Below are positions 8,864 through 17,669 of a stretch of 64,000 bases of DNA, piece after piece. A program made the translations under genes and the position numbers. Source of the stretch: Xanthomonas sp. DAR 35659 (GTDB lineage: Bacteria; Pseudomonadota; Gammaproteobacteria; Xanthomonadales; Xanthomonadaceae); assembly GCF_041242975.1 (NCBI RefSeq), contig NZ_CP162488.1, positions 4,392,001 to 4,456,000 on the forward strand, in the 5' to 3' direction. Positions within the stretch are counted from its first letter, which is position 1. Each line of letters starts with the position of its first letter. The notes beneath the pieces are model-generated. The model made no database searches. It was not told where the DNA came from and was given only the letters and a program-made list of their open reading frames with translations.

Positions 8864-9988
8864 TCACCGCGCCGCGGTGGCGGGCGCGGCGAACTCGCGC
8901 GCCGCATTGCGATAGTAGATCTTGTCGATCACCGCGCGCGGCAACGCGAGGCCGCGCACGTCGGCCTCCAGCACCTCGATGCGCTGCGTTTCATCGGTGG
9001 CCAGGTAGCGCCAGTCGGATCGCCAGACGCCGTGCGCCTCGGCGCGGAACTGCGCCGGGTCGGTGTTCGGCGCGTAGGTCAGGTCGGTGCCGTAGAGCAG
9101 CCTGTCCTGGTAGCGGATGAAGAACGCGCGCACCTTGCGCCAGTCGCGATTGGACTGGTACTGCACCTGGCTCATGCGCGCGGCCAGGTCGACCGTGGCG
9201 TTGGGAAAGCGGTCGAGGAACTCGGCCAGGCGATCGACGTCGTACTCCAGGCTGGCCATGTGCGCGCCGACCACGCGCAACTGCGGATGCGCGGCGACGA
9301 AGCGGTCGCGCGCGGCCATCAGGGTGGCGTGCGAGGGCATCTCCGGATGCAGGTACATGTGGTACTGCGGATGCTTGGCGAAGTATTCGCGGTCGTTGTT
9401 GGTGGTCATCTGCTGCAGCGGCAGCCAGCAGTTGTAGGGCTCGCCCTGGTGCGCGATCAACGGCACGCCCAGCGCGCGGATGTGCTCGGCCACCGGCGCC
9501 AGGCCCGGATCGTCGAGCATGATCAGCCGGCCCTGCGCATCCTTCTCCACCATGCCGATGTTCTTCCACACCTTCACCGCGCGCGCGCCTTCGCGCACCG
9601 CCTGGTCGAGGCCGGCGTCGACGCGCGCGGCCCAGCCGGGCGTGGCATAGCCCTGCATCGAGAACGTGGTCGCCCAGTGGAAGCGCGCCGGATCGGCCTT
9701 GGCCAGGCGCAGCGCGGCGCGATGCTGCGCGGCGACGCTGGGGAAATCCGGGTAGTCGACGTTGATCGACAGCAGTTCGAAGTTGTCGGCGCGCGCCAGG
9801 TCGAGGAAGGCGCGATCGGCACTGTTGGCGTGGACATGCGCGTCGTACTTGCGGACCTTCGCGAAATCCTCCATGGCATAAGGCGCGTCGGCCGCGCCAT
9901 CGTCGGGGACCGGCTGCGCGCGTGCGGGCGCGACGCCCGCGGGGATGACGGCCAGCAGCACCACGAATCGGAACAGAATAGCCTTCAT
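8864..9988 (-). CDS. Exported amidohydrolase-family (Amidohydro_2-like) protein
   Basis: 374-residue TIM-barrel hydrolase. A signal peptide (residues 1-24, ending APARAQ) points to the periplasm. Metal-site residues can be seen: the DAHVH motif near residue 50, GVPLIAHQGEP with a His near residue 190, HMASLEYD, and YGTDLTYAP with the Asp near residue 300. This fits the COG2159-like amidohydrolase/decarboxylase group rather than the NagA/AgaA deacetylases. The ATG at 9986-9988 is chosen because it begins the signal peptide. It converges on the regulator gene and is divergent from the GH36 gene, with shared CGAAAC motifs between them, so it belongs to the regulon. Its substrate is unknown; a role in trimming the imported glycan is speculative. 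Confidence 0.8.
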   Translation of the reverse strand: MKAILFRFVVLLAVIPAGVAPARAQPVPDDGAADAPYAMEDFAKVRKYDAHVHANSADRAFLDLARADNFELLSINVDYPDFPSVAAQHRAALRLAKADPARFHWATTFSMQGYATPGWAARVDAGLDQAVREGARAVKVWKNIGMVEKDAQGRLIMLDDPGLAPVAEHIRALGVPLIAHQGEPYNCWLPLQQMTTNNDREYFAKHPQYHMYLHPEMPSHATLMAARDRFVAAHPQLRVVGAHMASLEYDVDRLAEFLDRFPNATVDLAARMSQVQYQSNRDWRKVRAFFIRYQDRLLYGTDLTYAPNTDPAQFRAEAHGVWRSDWRYLATDETQRIEVLEADVRGLALPRAVIDKIYYRNAAREFAAPATAAR

Positions 9989-10004
9989 CACCCACCTCGG
10001 CGTT

Positions 10005-10038
10005 ATCGAAACAAGTAGCAACATAACGAAACAAAACG
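10005..10038. promoter_or_regulatory. Second putative AgaR-type operator pair
   Basis: ATCGAAACAAG at 10005-10015 and AACGAAACAAAACG at 10025-10038 are direct CGAAAC repeats 20 bases apart (two helical turns). They lie between the divergent amidohydrolase and GH36 genes. The motif is shared with the operator cluster at 7985-8041, and I see it in no other promoter region of the window. Confidence 0.6.
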
Positions 10039-10095
10039 CTTGCATCAATCCCGGCGCCGTGCGCAGAATGCCGCAACGCCACCGGACCTGTTGCC

Positions 10096-12207
10096 ATGCC
10101 CCCGATTGGACGCCGCAGTCTCTTGAAATACGTCGCCGGCAGCGTGGCCGGCGCCGCCGCCTGGAGCGTGGCGCCGTGGGCGCGCGCCGCGGCCACCGAC
10201 ACCGCGGTGGCCGCCGATGGTGCGCCGGCGATCGCCGATGCGGTGCTGTCCATCGCCTTCGATCGGCGCATGCACACGCAACTGTCGGCGCGCGGCAAGC
10301 GCCTGACCGGCTACCAGCCCAGCGAAGCGCTGCTGCTCGCCGACGGCAGCGCGCTTGCCGACTTCGCCCTGAGCGGGCAGCGCACGCACGCCCTGGACGA
10401 CCCACGCCATGGCCGCGGCCGCCAGACCGTGTTCAGCGGCCGCGCGGCCAAGGCGGGGATCGAGAAGCAGGTGGCGGTGAGCATGTTCGACGCCCTGCCC
10501 GGCCTGGCCCTGCTGCAGGTGCGCTACCGCAACCTGGGCGACACCGCGCTGGCGGTGGCCGGCTGGCGCAACGCCGCGCACGAACTGCCGCCGATCGACG
10601 GCGGATTCTGGAGCTTCTCCGGCGCCACCCACACCGACCGCCGCGACTGGGTGCAGCCGCTGGGCGACGGCTTCGCGCAACGCAACACGCTGGCGATGGA
10701 CTCCTCCGACTACGGCGGCGGCACGCCGGTGGCCAACCTCTGGCGCCGCGACGTCGGCCTGGCCGTGGGCCACGTCGAACCGGTGCCGCGGCCGCTGGAC
10801 ATGCCGGTGCGGCGCACCGCCGGCGGCGCCGCCATCGCCATCGAATCGCAGCAGGCGACGACGCTGGCGCCCGGCCAGGAACTGGTCACCGAGCGCACCC
10901 TGCTGGCCGTGCATCGCGGCGATTTCTTCGCCCCGCTGCAGCAGTACCGGGAGTTCATGCGCGCCGAAGGCATCGAGGGTCCGCTTCCGCCGGAGTCCGC
11001 GTTCGCGCCGATCTGGTGCGCCTGGGGCTACGAGCGCGACTTCACCGTCGCGCAGATCCTCGCCACCTTGTCCAAGGCGCGCGCGCTGGGCTTCGAGTGG
11101 GCGGTGCTGGACGACGGCTGGCAGACCAACGAAGGCGACTGGAAGATCGATCCGCGCAAGTTCCCGCGCGGCGACGCCGACATGCGCGCGTTCACCGCCG
11201 CGGTGCGCAAGCACGGCATGCGCCCGCGCCTGTGGCTGGCGCCACTGGCCGCCGATCCCGGCAGCGACGTGCTGCACGATCACGTTGACATGCTGCTGCT
11301 GGACAAGGAGGGCGCCTTCCAGACCGTGACCTGGTGGAACGCGCTGACCCAGTGCCCGGCCTACCAGCCGACCATCGACTTCTACGTCGCGCTGGTGAAA
11401 AAGGCCATCGGCGACTGGGGCTTCGAGGGACTCAAGCTCGACGGCCAACACCTCAACGCCGTCGCCCCCTGCTACAACCCCGCGCACCATCACGCCAGCC
11501 CGAACGATTCGGTCGAGGGCCTGGCCAGGTTCTGGGACGCGATCTACCGCGCCGCGCACCAGGCCAATCCGCAGGCGGTGGTGGAGCTGTGCCCATGCGG
11601 CACCGCGTTCGCGTTCCACAACCTGCCGGCCACCGACCAGTACCCCTCCTCCGATCCGCTGTCCTCGTGGCAGGTGCGCAGCAAGGGCAAGTCGATCAAG
11701 GCGTTGATCGGCGCGCGCAGCAGCTACGCCGGCGACCACGTGGAACTGTCGGACAACCACGACGATTTCGCCTCCAGCGTCGGCATCGGCGCGGTGATCT
11801 CCAGCAAGTTCACCTGGCCCAAGGACACCGAGCATCCGTCGGTGCCGTTGCCGCCGGGCGGGTTCGTGCTGACGCCCGAGCGCGAAGCGCTGTGGCGCAA
11901 GTGGGTGGAGCTGTACACCACGCACATGCTGCCCAAGGGCGAATACCTGGGCACGCTGTACGACATCGGTTTCGACAAGCCCGAAGCGCATGTGGTGCGC
12001 AAGGACGGCGCGCAGTACTACACCTTCTATGCGCCGCAGTGGGACGGCAGGATCGAACTGCGCGGCCTGGCACCCGGCCGCTGGCGGCTGCGCGACCTGT
12101 TCAACGCGCGCGACCTGGGCGTGGTCGATGCCGCGCACGCGGTACTGCCGGCGCGCTTCGAGCGCTTCCTGTTCCTGCAGGCGACGCCGGCCGGGAGCCA
12201 GGCGTGA
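10096..12207 (+). CDS. GH36-type alpha-galactosidase / alpha-N-acetylgalactosaminidase-like glycosidase
   Basis: 703-residue glycosidase with a Tat-type leader (GRRSLLKYVAGSVAGAAAW) predicting folded export to the periplasm. The central barrel carries the clan GH-D signature VLDDGWQ (about residue 337), a LKLDG strand with the likely nucleophile Asp (about residue 447), and a later DQYPSSDP segment that could carry the acid/base. The C-terminus is a small beta-domain. GH36 and related enzymes remove alpha-linked galactose or N-acetylgalactosamine. The surrounding AgaS/AgaZ genes favour an amino-sugar terminus, but this is inference. The stop overlaps the start of the permease gene by 4 bases. 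Confidence 0.82.
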   Translation: MPPIGRRSLLKYVAGSVAGAAAWSVAPWARAAATDTAVAADGAPAIADAVLSIAFDRRMHTQLSARGKRLTGYQPSEALLLADGSALADFALSGQRTHALDDPRHGRGRQTVFSGRAAKAGIEKQVAVSMFDALPGLALLQVRYRNLGDTALAVAGWRNAAHELPPIDGGFWSFSGATHTDRRDWVQPLGDGFAQRNTLAMDSSDYGGGTPVANLWRRDVGLAVGHVEPVPRPLDMPVRRTAGGAAIAIESQQATTLAPGQELVTERTLLAVHRGDFFAPLQQYREFMRAEGIEGPLPPESAFAPIWCAWGYERDFTVAQILATLSKARALGFEWAVLDDGWQTNEGDWKIDPRKFPRGDADMRAFTAAVRKHGMRPRLWLAPLAADPGSDVLHDHVDMLLLDKEGAFQTVTWWNALTQCPAYQPTIDFYVALVKKAIGDWGFEGLKLDGQHLNAVAPCYNPAHHHASPNDSVEGLARFWDAIYRAAHQANPQAVVELCPCGTAFAFHNLPATDQYPSSDPLSSWQVRSKGKSIKALIGARSSYAGDHVELSDNHDDFASSVGIGAVISSKFTWPKDTEHPSVPLPPGGFVLTPEREALWRKWVELYTTHMLPKGEYLGTLYDIGFDKPEAHVVRKDGAQYYTFYAPQWDGRIELRGLAPGRWRLRDLFNARDLGVVDAAHAVLPARFERFLFLQATPAGSQA

Positions 12208-13121
12208 GCGCGCCGCCGGTGTCCGCCGCGCAGCGCCGCCCGTGGCTGGTCTTCGCCCTGACCACGGTGCTGCTGTGGGGCCTGTGGGGCGCGCTGTCGC
12301 CCCTGTCGGCCGCACACGGCTTCCCGGACACGCTGGTGTATTGCGTGTGGGCGCTGACCATGCTGCCGCCCGCGCTCTACGTACTGTGGCGCAACGGCTG
12401 GCGACTGGAACGCTCGCCGCGCGCGATCGGCTATGGCCTCACCATCGGCCTGCTCGGCGCCGGCGGGCAGATGCTGCTGTTCCACACGCTGACCATCGGC
12501 CCGGCCTACTTCGTGTTCCCGATCATCTCGCTGTCGCCGGTGGTGACCATCGCGCTGTCGTTCCTGCTGCTGCGCGAGCGCACCGGCTGGCAGGGCACGC
12601 TGGGCATTGTGCTGGCGCTGCTGGCGCTGCCGCTGCTGGACCTGTCGTTCGGCCGCGGCAGCGGCGGCCTGGGCTGGTTCCTGCAATCGCTGCTGATCAT
12701 GCTGGCCTGGGGCGTGCAGGCCTTCTTCATGAAGCTGGCCAACGACAGCGTGCGCGCGGAAAGCATCTTCGCCTACATGGCGCTGGGCGCGCTGCTGCTG
12801 GCGCCGGTGGCGCTGGCGATGACCGACTGGCGACAACCGATCAACACCGGGCTGGACGGGCCGTGGATGGCCGCCGCCATCCAGTTGCTCAACGCGGTGG
12901 GCGCGGCGACCCTGGTCTACGCCTTCCGCTACGGCAAGGCGATCGTGGTCGCGCCGCTGAGCAACGCCGGCGCGCCACTGGTCACCGCGGTGCTGGCCTT
13001 GCTGTTCGCCAGCGTCGTGCCGGGTCCGCTGAAGACGGTCGGCCTGGCGCTGGCGCTGATCGCCTCGCTGCTGCTGGTGCTCGAACCCGAGCGCGCGCCG
13101 CCACCGCCCTCCTCCCCCTGA
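12204..13121 (+). CDS. EamA/DMT-family inner-membrane transporter
   Basis: 305-residue protein with about ten hydrophobic segments arranged as two EamA repeats (for example FALTTVLLWGLWGALSPL and ALLLVLEPE at the end of the second repeat). The start is GTG at 12204-12206 and shares GTGA with the stop of the GH36 gene. DMT proteins are exporters or permeases for small metabolites. Here the operon position, between a periplasmic glycosidase and cytoplasmic sugar enzymes, suggests uptake of the released sugar, replacing the MFS or PTS permease found in other galactosamine loci. Direction and substrate are inferred. Confidence 0.82.
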   Translation: MSAPPVSAAQRRPWLVFALTTVLLWGLWGALSPLSAAHGFPDTLVYCVWALTMLPPALYVLWRNGWRLERSPRAIGYGLTIGLLGAGGQMLLFHTLTIGPAYFVFPIISLSPVVTIALSFLLLRERTGWQGTLGIVLALLALPLLDLSFGRGSGGLGWFLQSLLIMLAWGVQAFFMKLANDSVRAESIFAYMALGALLLAPVALAMTDWRQPINTGLDGPWMAAAIQLLNAVGAATLVYAFRYGKAIVVAPLSNAGAPLVTAVLALLFASVVPGPLKTVGLALALIASLLLVLEPERAPPPPSSP

Positions 13122-13132
13122 CTGGATTTTCC

Positions 13133-14422
13133 ATGCACGCTCTGCTCGACCTGATCGCGCGGCATCGGCAAGGCCACGCCCGCGGCGTGACCTCGATCTG
13201 CTCGGCCCATCCCCTCGTCGTCGAAGCCGGATTGCGCCACGCGCAGCGCAGCGGCCAGGCGCTGGTGCTGTTCGAGGCGACCTGCAACCAGGTCAACCAG
13301 GACGGCGGCTACACCGGCATGCGCCCGGCCGACTTCGTCGCCTTCGTCCATGCCATCGCCGACCGCGTCGGCGTCGCCCGCGCGCGCGTGGCGCTGGGCG
13401 GCGATCATCTCGGCCCCAACCCGTGGACCGCGCTGGACGCGGACGCGGCGATGGACAAGGCCGAGGCGATGGTGGCCACCTACGTCGCCGCCGGTTTCCG
13501 CAAGATCCACCTGGATTGCTCGATGGCTTGCCACGGCGATCCCGAGCCGCTGCCCGAAGCGGAGATCGTGCGCCGCGCGGTGCGCCTGTGCCGCGCCGCC
13601 GAAAGCGCCTGGGCGCAGGCCGGCGGCGAAGCGCCGGTGTACGTGATCGGCACCGAAGTGCCGGTCCCCGGCGGCGCCACCGAAAGCATCGAGGGCCTGG
13701 CGCTGACCACGCCGCAAGCCGCGCTGGCCACCATCGATGCGCACCGCCGCGCCTTCGCCGAGGCCGGGCTGGACGCCGCCTGGGAGCGGGTCATCGCCTC
13801 GGTGGTGCAACCGGGCGTGGAGTTCGACCACCACGCGGTCGTCGACTACGACAGCGGCAAGGCGCGCGCGTTGAGCCAGGCGCTGGACGCGGTGCCGGGC
13901 ATGGTGTTCGAAGCGCACTCCACCGACTACCAGACGCGTGCCGCACTGGACGCGCTGGTGCGCGACCACTTCGCCATCCTCAAGGTCGGCCCCGGCCTGA
14001 CCTTCGCCCTGCGCGAAGCGCTGTGGGCGCTGGACGCGATCGAGCGCGAATGGATCGACGCCGCGCAACGCGCCGACCTGCGCGCGGTCACCCTGCGCCG
14101 CATGCAGGCCGCGCCTGGTCACTGGCAGCGCTACTACCACGGCCAGGGTCGCGCCCTCGCCATCGACCTGCAATACAGCCTCAGCGACCGCATCCGCTAC
14201 TACTGGCCGGATGCGCAGATCGACCAGGCGTGCATGCGCCTGTTCAACAACCTGCGCGCCGATCCGCCGCCGCTGCCGCTCATCGGCCAATACCTGCCCC
14301 ACGCCTTGCACGCCATCCGCGCCGGGACCGCCACGCGCGATCCGCAGGCCCTGGTCATGGCCCACATCAGCGCCGTACTCGACGACTATCACCATGCATG
14401 CCATGCCCATGACCCCGCCTGA
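13133..14422 (+). CDS. agaZ: Tagatose-bisphosphate aldolase non-catalytic subunit family (AgaZ/GatZ/KbaZ)
   Basis: 429-residue protein with clear GatZ/KbaZ family blocks: HARGVTSICSAHPLVVEAGL, LFEATCNQVNQDGGYTGM, ALGGDHLGPNPW, FRKIHLDCSMAC and VIGTEVPVPGGA. In enteric bacteria this protein partners the class II tagatose-1,6-bisphosphate aldolase (GatY/KbaY) and stabilises it; a role in phosphorylating tagatose-6-phosphate has also been considered for the family. No GatY/KbaY gene is visible in this window, so the aldolase must be elsewhere or this subunit has another function. It starts 11 bases after the permease gene and overlaps the start of agaS. Confidence 0.9.
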   Translation: MHALLDLIARHRQGHARGVTSICSAHPLVVEAGLRHAQRSGQALVLFEATCNQVNQDGGYTGMRPADFVAFVHAIADRVGVARARVALGGDHLGPNPWTALDADAAMDKAEAMVATYVAAGFRKIHLDCSMACHGDPEPLPEAEIVRRAVRLCRAAESAWAQAGGEAPVYVIGTEVPVPGGATESIEGLALTTPQAALATIDAHRRAFAEAGLDAAWERVIASVVQPGVEFDHHAVVDYDSGKARALSQALDAVPGMVFEAHSTDYQTRAALDALVRDHFAILKVGPGLTFALREALWALDAIEREWIDAAQRADLRAVTLRRMQAAPGHWQRYYHGQGRALAIDLQYSLSDRIRYYWPDAQIDQACMRLFNNLRADPPPLPLIGQYLPHALHAIRAGTATRDPQALVMAHISAVLDDYHHACHAHDPA

Positions 14423-15569
14423 TGCCCTCGGCATCGCCGAATCCGACCTGCACGCCAGCGGCGCCCTGTGGACCGCGCGCGAAATCGCGCAGCAACCGCG
14501 CCTGCTCGAGCGCACCCACGCGCTGGTGGCCGAGCTGCATGCGCAACTGCAGGCCTTCGCCGCGCCGATCGCCGACGATCCGCGGGCGCGGGTGATCCTC
14601 ACCGGCGCCGGGACCTCGGCCTACATCGGCCAGTGCCTGGCGCCGCTGCTGGACCGCGCGCTGGCCGCGCGCGTGGACGCGGTGCCCACCACCGACATCG
14701 TCTGCGCGCCGCAGCTGTACCTGGATCCGGCGCAGCCGCTGCTGCTGGTGTCCTTCGGCCGCTCCGGCAACAGCCCCGAGAGCCTGGCCGCGGTGGAACT
14801 GGCCGAAGCGCTGGTGGCCGACGTGCGCCACCTGGTGGTGACCTGCAACCGCGACGGCGCGCTGGCACGGGCGCCGGTGGCCGCGGCGATGACCCTGCTG
14901 CTGCCGCCGGAAACCCACGACGTCAGCTTCGCGATGACCTCCAGCTTCAGCTGCATGATGTACGCCACGCTCGCCGCGCTGCTGCCGGCCGGCGCGCTGG
15001 ACGACCGCATCGGGCCGATCGCGCGCGCCGTGGATGCCGTGCTGCTGCATGCGCGGCCGCTGCTGGAGACGCTGGCGCACGGCGGTTTCGAGCGTGTCGT
15101 ATACCTGGGCAGCGGCCTGCTGCAGGGCCTGGCGCGCGAAGCCACGCTCAAGCTCGGCGAACTCACCAACGGCGCGGTGGCCACCTGCTACGACTCGCCG
15201 CTGGGCTTCCGCCACGGGCCCAAGACCTTCGTCAATGCGCGCACCCTGGTGCTGGTGTTCGTGTCCAACGATCCCTACACCCGCCGCTACGATCACGACC
15301 TGCTCGACGAACTGCGCCGCGACGGCTGCGCGGCGCGGGTGATCGAGATCACCGCGCAACCGCGCCTGGGCCTGGACGCGGACACGCTGGCGGTGCCCGG
15401 CCTGCGTACCGCCGCGGACGCGGACCTGCTGTGGCCGTACATCGCCGCCGCGCAACTGTTCGCCTTCTTCAGCGCGCGCGCGCGGGGCGTGACGCCGGAC
15501 AATCCCAATCCGTCCGGCATGGTCAACCGCGTCGTGCAGGGCGTGCGTCTGTACGCGCTGGACGCATGA
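14403..15569 (+). CDS. agaS: AgaS-type galactosamine-6-phosphate deaminase/isomerase (SIS domain)
   Basis: About 388 residues with two SIS phosphosugar-binding domains: RVILTGAGTSAYIGQ and SFGRSGNSPESLAA in the first, EATLKLGELTNGAV and DSPLGFRHGPKTFV in the second. The length and blocks match AgaS, which converts galactosamine-6-phosphate to tagatose-6-phosphate plus ammonia in the family. The start lies inside the agaZ end: ATG codons at 14394, 14403 and 14409 are in frame with no strong ribosome site to separate them, and coupling to agaZ translation is likely. The stop overlaps the next ATG (ATGA). Confidence 0.88.
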   Translation: MPMTPPDALGIAESDLHASGALWTAREIAQQPRLLERTHALVAELHAQLQAFAAPIADDPRARVILTGAGTSAYIGQCLAPLLDRALAARVDAVPTTDIVCAPQLYLDPAQPLLLVSFGRSGNSPESLAAVELAEALVADVRHLVVTCNRDGALARAPVAAAMTLLLPPETHDVSFAMTSSFSCMMYATLAALLPAGALDDRIGPIARAVDAVLLHARPLLETLAHGGFERVVYLGSGLLQGLAREATLKLGELTNGAVATCYDSPLGFRHGPKTFVNARTLVLVFVSNDPYTRRYDHDLLDELRRDGCAARVIEITAQPRLGLDADTLAVPGLRTAADADLLWPYIAAAQLFAFFSARARGVTPDNPNPSGMVNRVVQGVRLYALDA

Positions 15570-16513
15570 GCGCAGCGCTCTATCTCGGCGTCGACGGCGG
15601 CGGCAGCAAGACCCGCTTCGCCGCGATCGACGCCAGCGGCGCGCTGCTGGCCGAGGCGCAACTGGGCACCACCTATCATCCGCAGGTGGGCCTGGACGGC
15701 GTCCGCGCCACCCTGGCCGCAGGCATCGGCCAACTGCTCGCGCCGTTGCGGCGCACGCCGGCCGACGTCGCCCAGGCCTTCTTCGGCCTGCCCGCCTACG
15801 GCGAGGACAGCCGCGCCACCGCCGCGCTGCAGGGCATTCCGGCGCAGGTGCTCGGCCACCACCGCTACGCCTGCGACAACGACATGGTGTGCGGCTGGGC
15901 CGGCTCGCTGGCCTGCGCCGATGGCATCAACATCATCGCCGGGACCGGCTCGATGGGCTACGGCCGCCGCGCCGCCGCCGCCGCGCGCTGCGGCGGCTGG
16001 GGCGAGGCGTTCTCCGACGAAGGCTCCGCCTACTGGATCGCGATCCAAGGCCTGAACGCGTTCTCGCGGATGAGCGACGGGCGTCTGCCGCGCGGTCCGC
16101 TGCACGCGCTGCTGCGCGCCCATTTCCAGTTGGGCGCGCACGACCTGGACCTCTGCGCGCACGTCTATGGCGAAGGCGTCGGCAGCCGCGGCGACCTGGC
16201 CGCCCTGTCGCCGCTGGTCGCGCGTGCCGCGCAGGCCGGCGACGCGGTGGCCGCGGCGATCTTCGAACGCGCCGGCCAGGAGCTGGCGGCGATCGCCGCC
16301 GCGTTGCGCGTCGCGCTTGGATTCGAGGCCGGCGAGCCGGTGCCGGTGTCCTACTCCGGTGGCGCGTTCAGCGCGGGCGAGCTGCTGATGCATCCGTTCC
16401 GGCAGGCGCTGGCGGCGGCCGACCACGGCTTCGACCTGCGCGCGCCATTGCACGCCCCGCACTACGGCGCCGCGCTCTACGCACGGCAACTGGCCACCGC
16501 GGCAGCGCACTGA
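15566..16513 (+). CDS. BadF/BadG-type amino-sugar kinase
   Basis: 315-residue ASKHA kinase. The phosphate-1 motif is YLGVDGGGSKTRFAAID at the N-terminus, and the adenosine/phosphate-2 region includes INIIAGTGSMGYGR and VPVSYSGGAFSAGE. Relatives phosphorylate N-acetylglucosamine, N-acetylgalactosamine or glucosamine. As the last gene of the operon, coupled by ATGA to agaS, it most plausibly phosphorylates galactosamine or N-acetylgalactosamine at O6 to feed AgaS, as needed when uptake is not by PTS. Substrate specificity is inferred from context. Confidence 0.85.
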   Translation: MSAALYLGVDGGGSKTRFAAIDASGALLAEAQLGTTYHPQVGLDGVRATLAAGIGQLLAPLRRTPADVAQAFFGLPAYGEDSRATAALQGIPAQVLGHHRYACDNDMVCGWAGSLACADGINIIAGTGSMGYGRRAAAAARCGGWGEAFSDEGSAYWIAIQGLNAFSRMSDGRLPRGPLHALLRAHFQLGAHDLDLCAHVYGEGVGSRGDLAALSPLVARAAQAGDAVAAAIFERAGQELAAIAAALRVALGFEAGEPVPVSYSGGAFSAGELLMHPFRQALAAADHGFDLRAPLHAPHYGAALYARQLATAAAH

Positions 16514-16668
16514 CCTGCGCTGCGCATCCCGGTCGCGCCCGCTGTCGTGGGCACGCCGGTCGCAACGCTGCACATGGGGCCTGCGTGCCCGTTCCCGTTG
16601 AAGGATGCGACAACAGGTGGCGCGACCACCGGGCGCGGGGTATTGCTGTCGGGCCAGCGGGCGGCCAC

Positions 16669-17226
16669 CTACGGCCGCCAATTCGCATTGCATTCCCAGA
16701 ACGCCACACTGCGCCGGTAGGCCTCGCGGTCCAGCGCCACGCCAGAGCCGCCCTCCTCCACGCCCAGCGCATTGCGCAGCATGGTGATCGGCGCCATCGG
16801 GATCTCCTGCGGCTCGGCGGTGTAGAGACAGCCGACCACGCCCCAGTCGGCCTCGATCGGCGTTCCTTCCTGCGCCAGTTGCGCGCGACTGTAGAGGATC
16901 GGCAACAGATACGCGGCGACCGGCGGTTCGACGCCCTCGAACCAGCGCACCAGTACCGGCAGTTCCTGCCTGCTGCGCGCTTCGTAGCCCGAGCGCAACA
17001 GATGCCGATTGGCCTCGGTGATCGGCACGGTCAGGCAGCGGGTCGAGGTCCAGTTGCGATGCACGTGCAGCTTGCAGAATGGCGCGTAGCCGTCGAGCAC
17101 CTGTAACGGCGCGGTTTCGTTGAGATGCTGTTCGAACTGCTCGGGCGTGCAGTCCTGGATCGCGTTGCGGCGACGGTCGCGCGGAAACAGGCGGATGCGG
17201 GCGAAGGCGGTGAGGACGATGGACAT
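16669..17226 (-). CDS. DUF3228 family protein
   Basis: 185-residue cytoplasmic protein of unknown function. Recognisable family blocks are FARIRLFPRDRRRNAIQDCT at the N-terminus, HVHRNWTSTRCLTVPIT in the middle, and MAPITMLRNALGVEEGGSG near the end. I chose the ATG at 17224-17226, where the conserved region begins; the open frame continues 50 codons upstream with arginine-rich non-protein-like sequence. It stands alone, convergent with the sugar operon. Confidence 0.75.
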   Translation of the reverse strand: MSIVLTAFARIRLFPRDRRRNAIQDCTPEQFEQHLNETAPLQVLDGYAPFCKLHVHRNWTSTRCLTVPITEANRHLLRSGYEARSRQELPVLVRWFEGVEPPVAAYLLPILYSRAQLAQEGTPIEADWGVVGCLYTAEPQEIPMAPITMLRNALGVEEGGSGVALDREAYRRSVAFWECNANWRP

Positions 17227-17516
17227 GGCGGAATCAGGCGCAGGAAGCGGGCAAGCGTAACGCGCCCGGCGGATGCTGGACACTGCGGGCGGCCATGGCC
17301 GCGCAGCGATGGCAGGGTATTGCGCAACGCGCCGATCCCAGCGCTTGCTGCAGGAGGGGTGTCGACTCCGACGCATTACCGGTAGAGCGTCGAAGTTGAA
17401 GTCCCTCTCACCAACGGCCGGCGTGGCGTTGCGGCACCCGCCATCGCAAACACGGAAACGCGCTCCATCCGCCGCATGCGGCGTCTATGGCAGGCCCTTC
17501 TGTGGGAGCGACTTCA

Positions 17517-17668
17517 GGGCACCTCCAATAGCCTCGGAAAGTGCCCTGTAGGAGCGGCTTTAGCCGCGACGAGGCGTTCCGGGTAAAGCCTGTCGCGGCT
17601 AAAGCCACTCCTACAGGGCAAACTGCATCTGACTTGATTGTGGCGAAAGCAGGTTGTTGGAGGTGCCC
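17517..17668. repeat. MITE-like / REP element with terminal inverted repeats
   Basis: The ends GGGCACCTCCAA (17517-17528) and TTGGAGGTGCCC (17657-17668) are perfect 12-bp inverted repeats enclosing a 152-bp element. Inside is a large palindrome: GTAGGAGCGGCTTTAGCCGC near 17549-17568 is mirrored by GCGGCTAAAGCCACTCCTAC near 17594-17613. Next comes CATCTGACTTGATTGTGGCG, which recurs in the second copy at 24112-24257. It lies directly after the M14 peptidase stop codon (17670-17672, minus strand), so it may shape the 3' end of that mRNA. Confidence 0.75.
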
Positions 17669-17669
17669 T

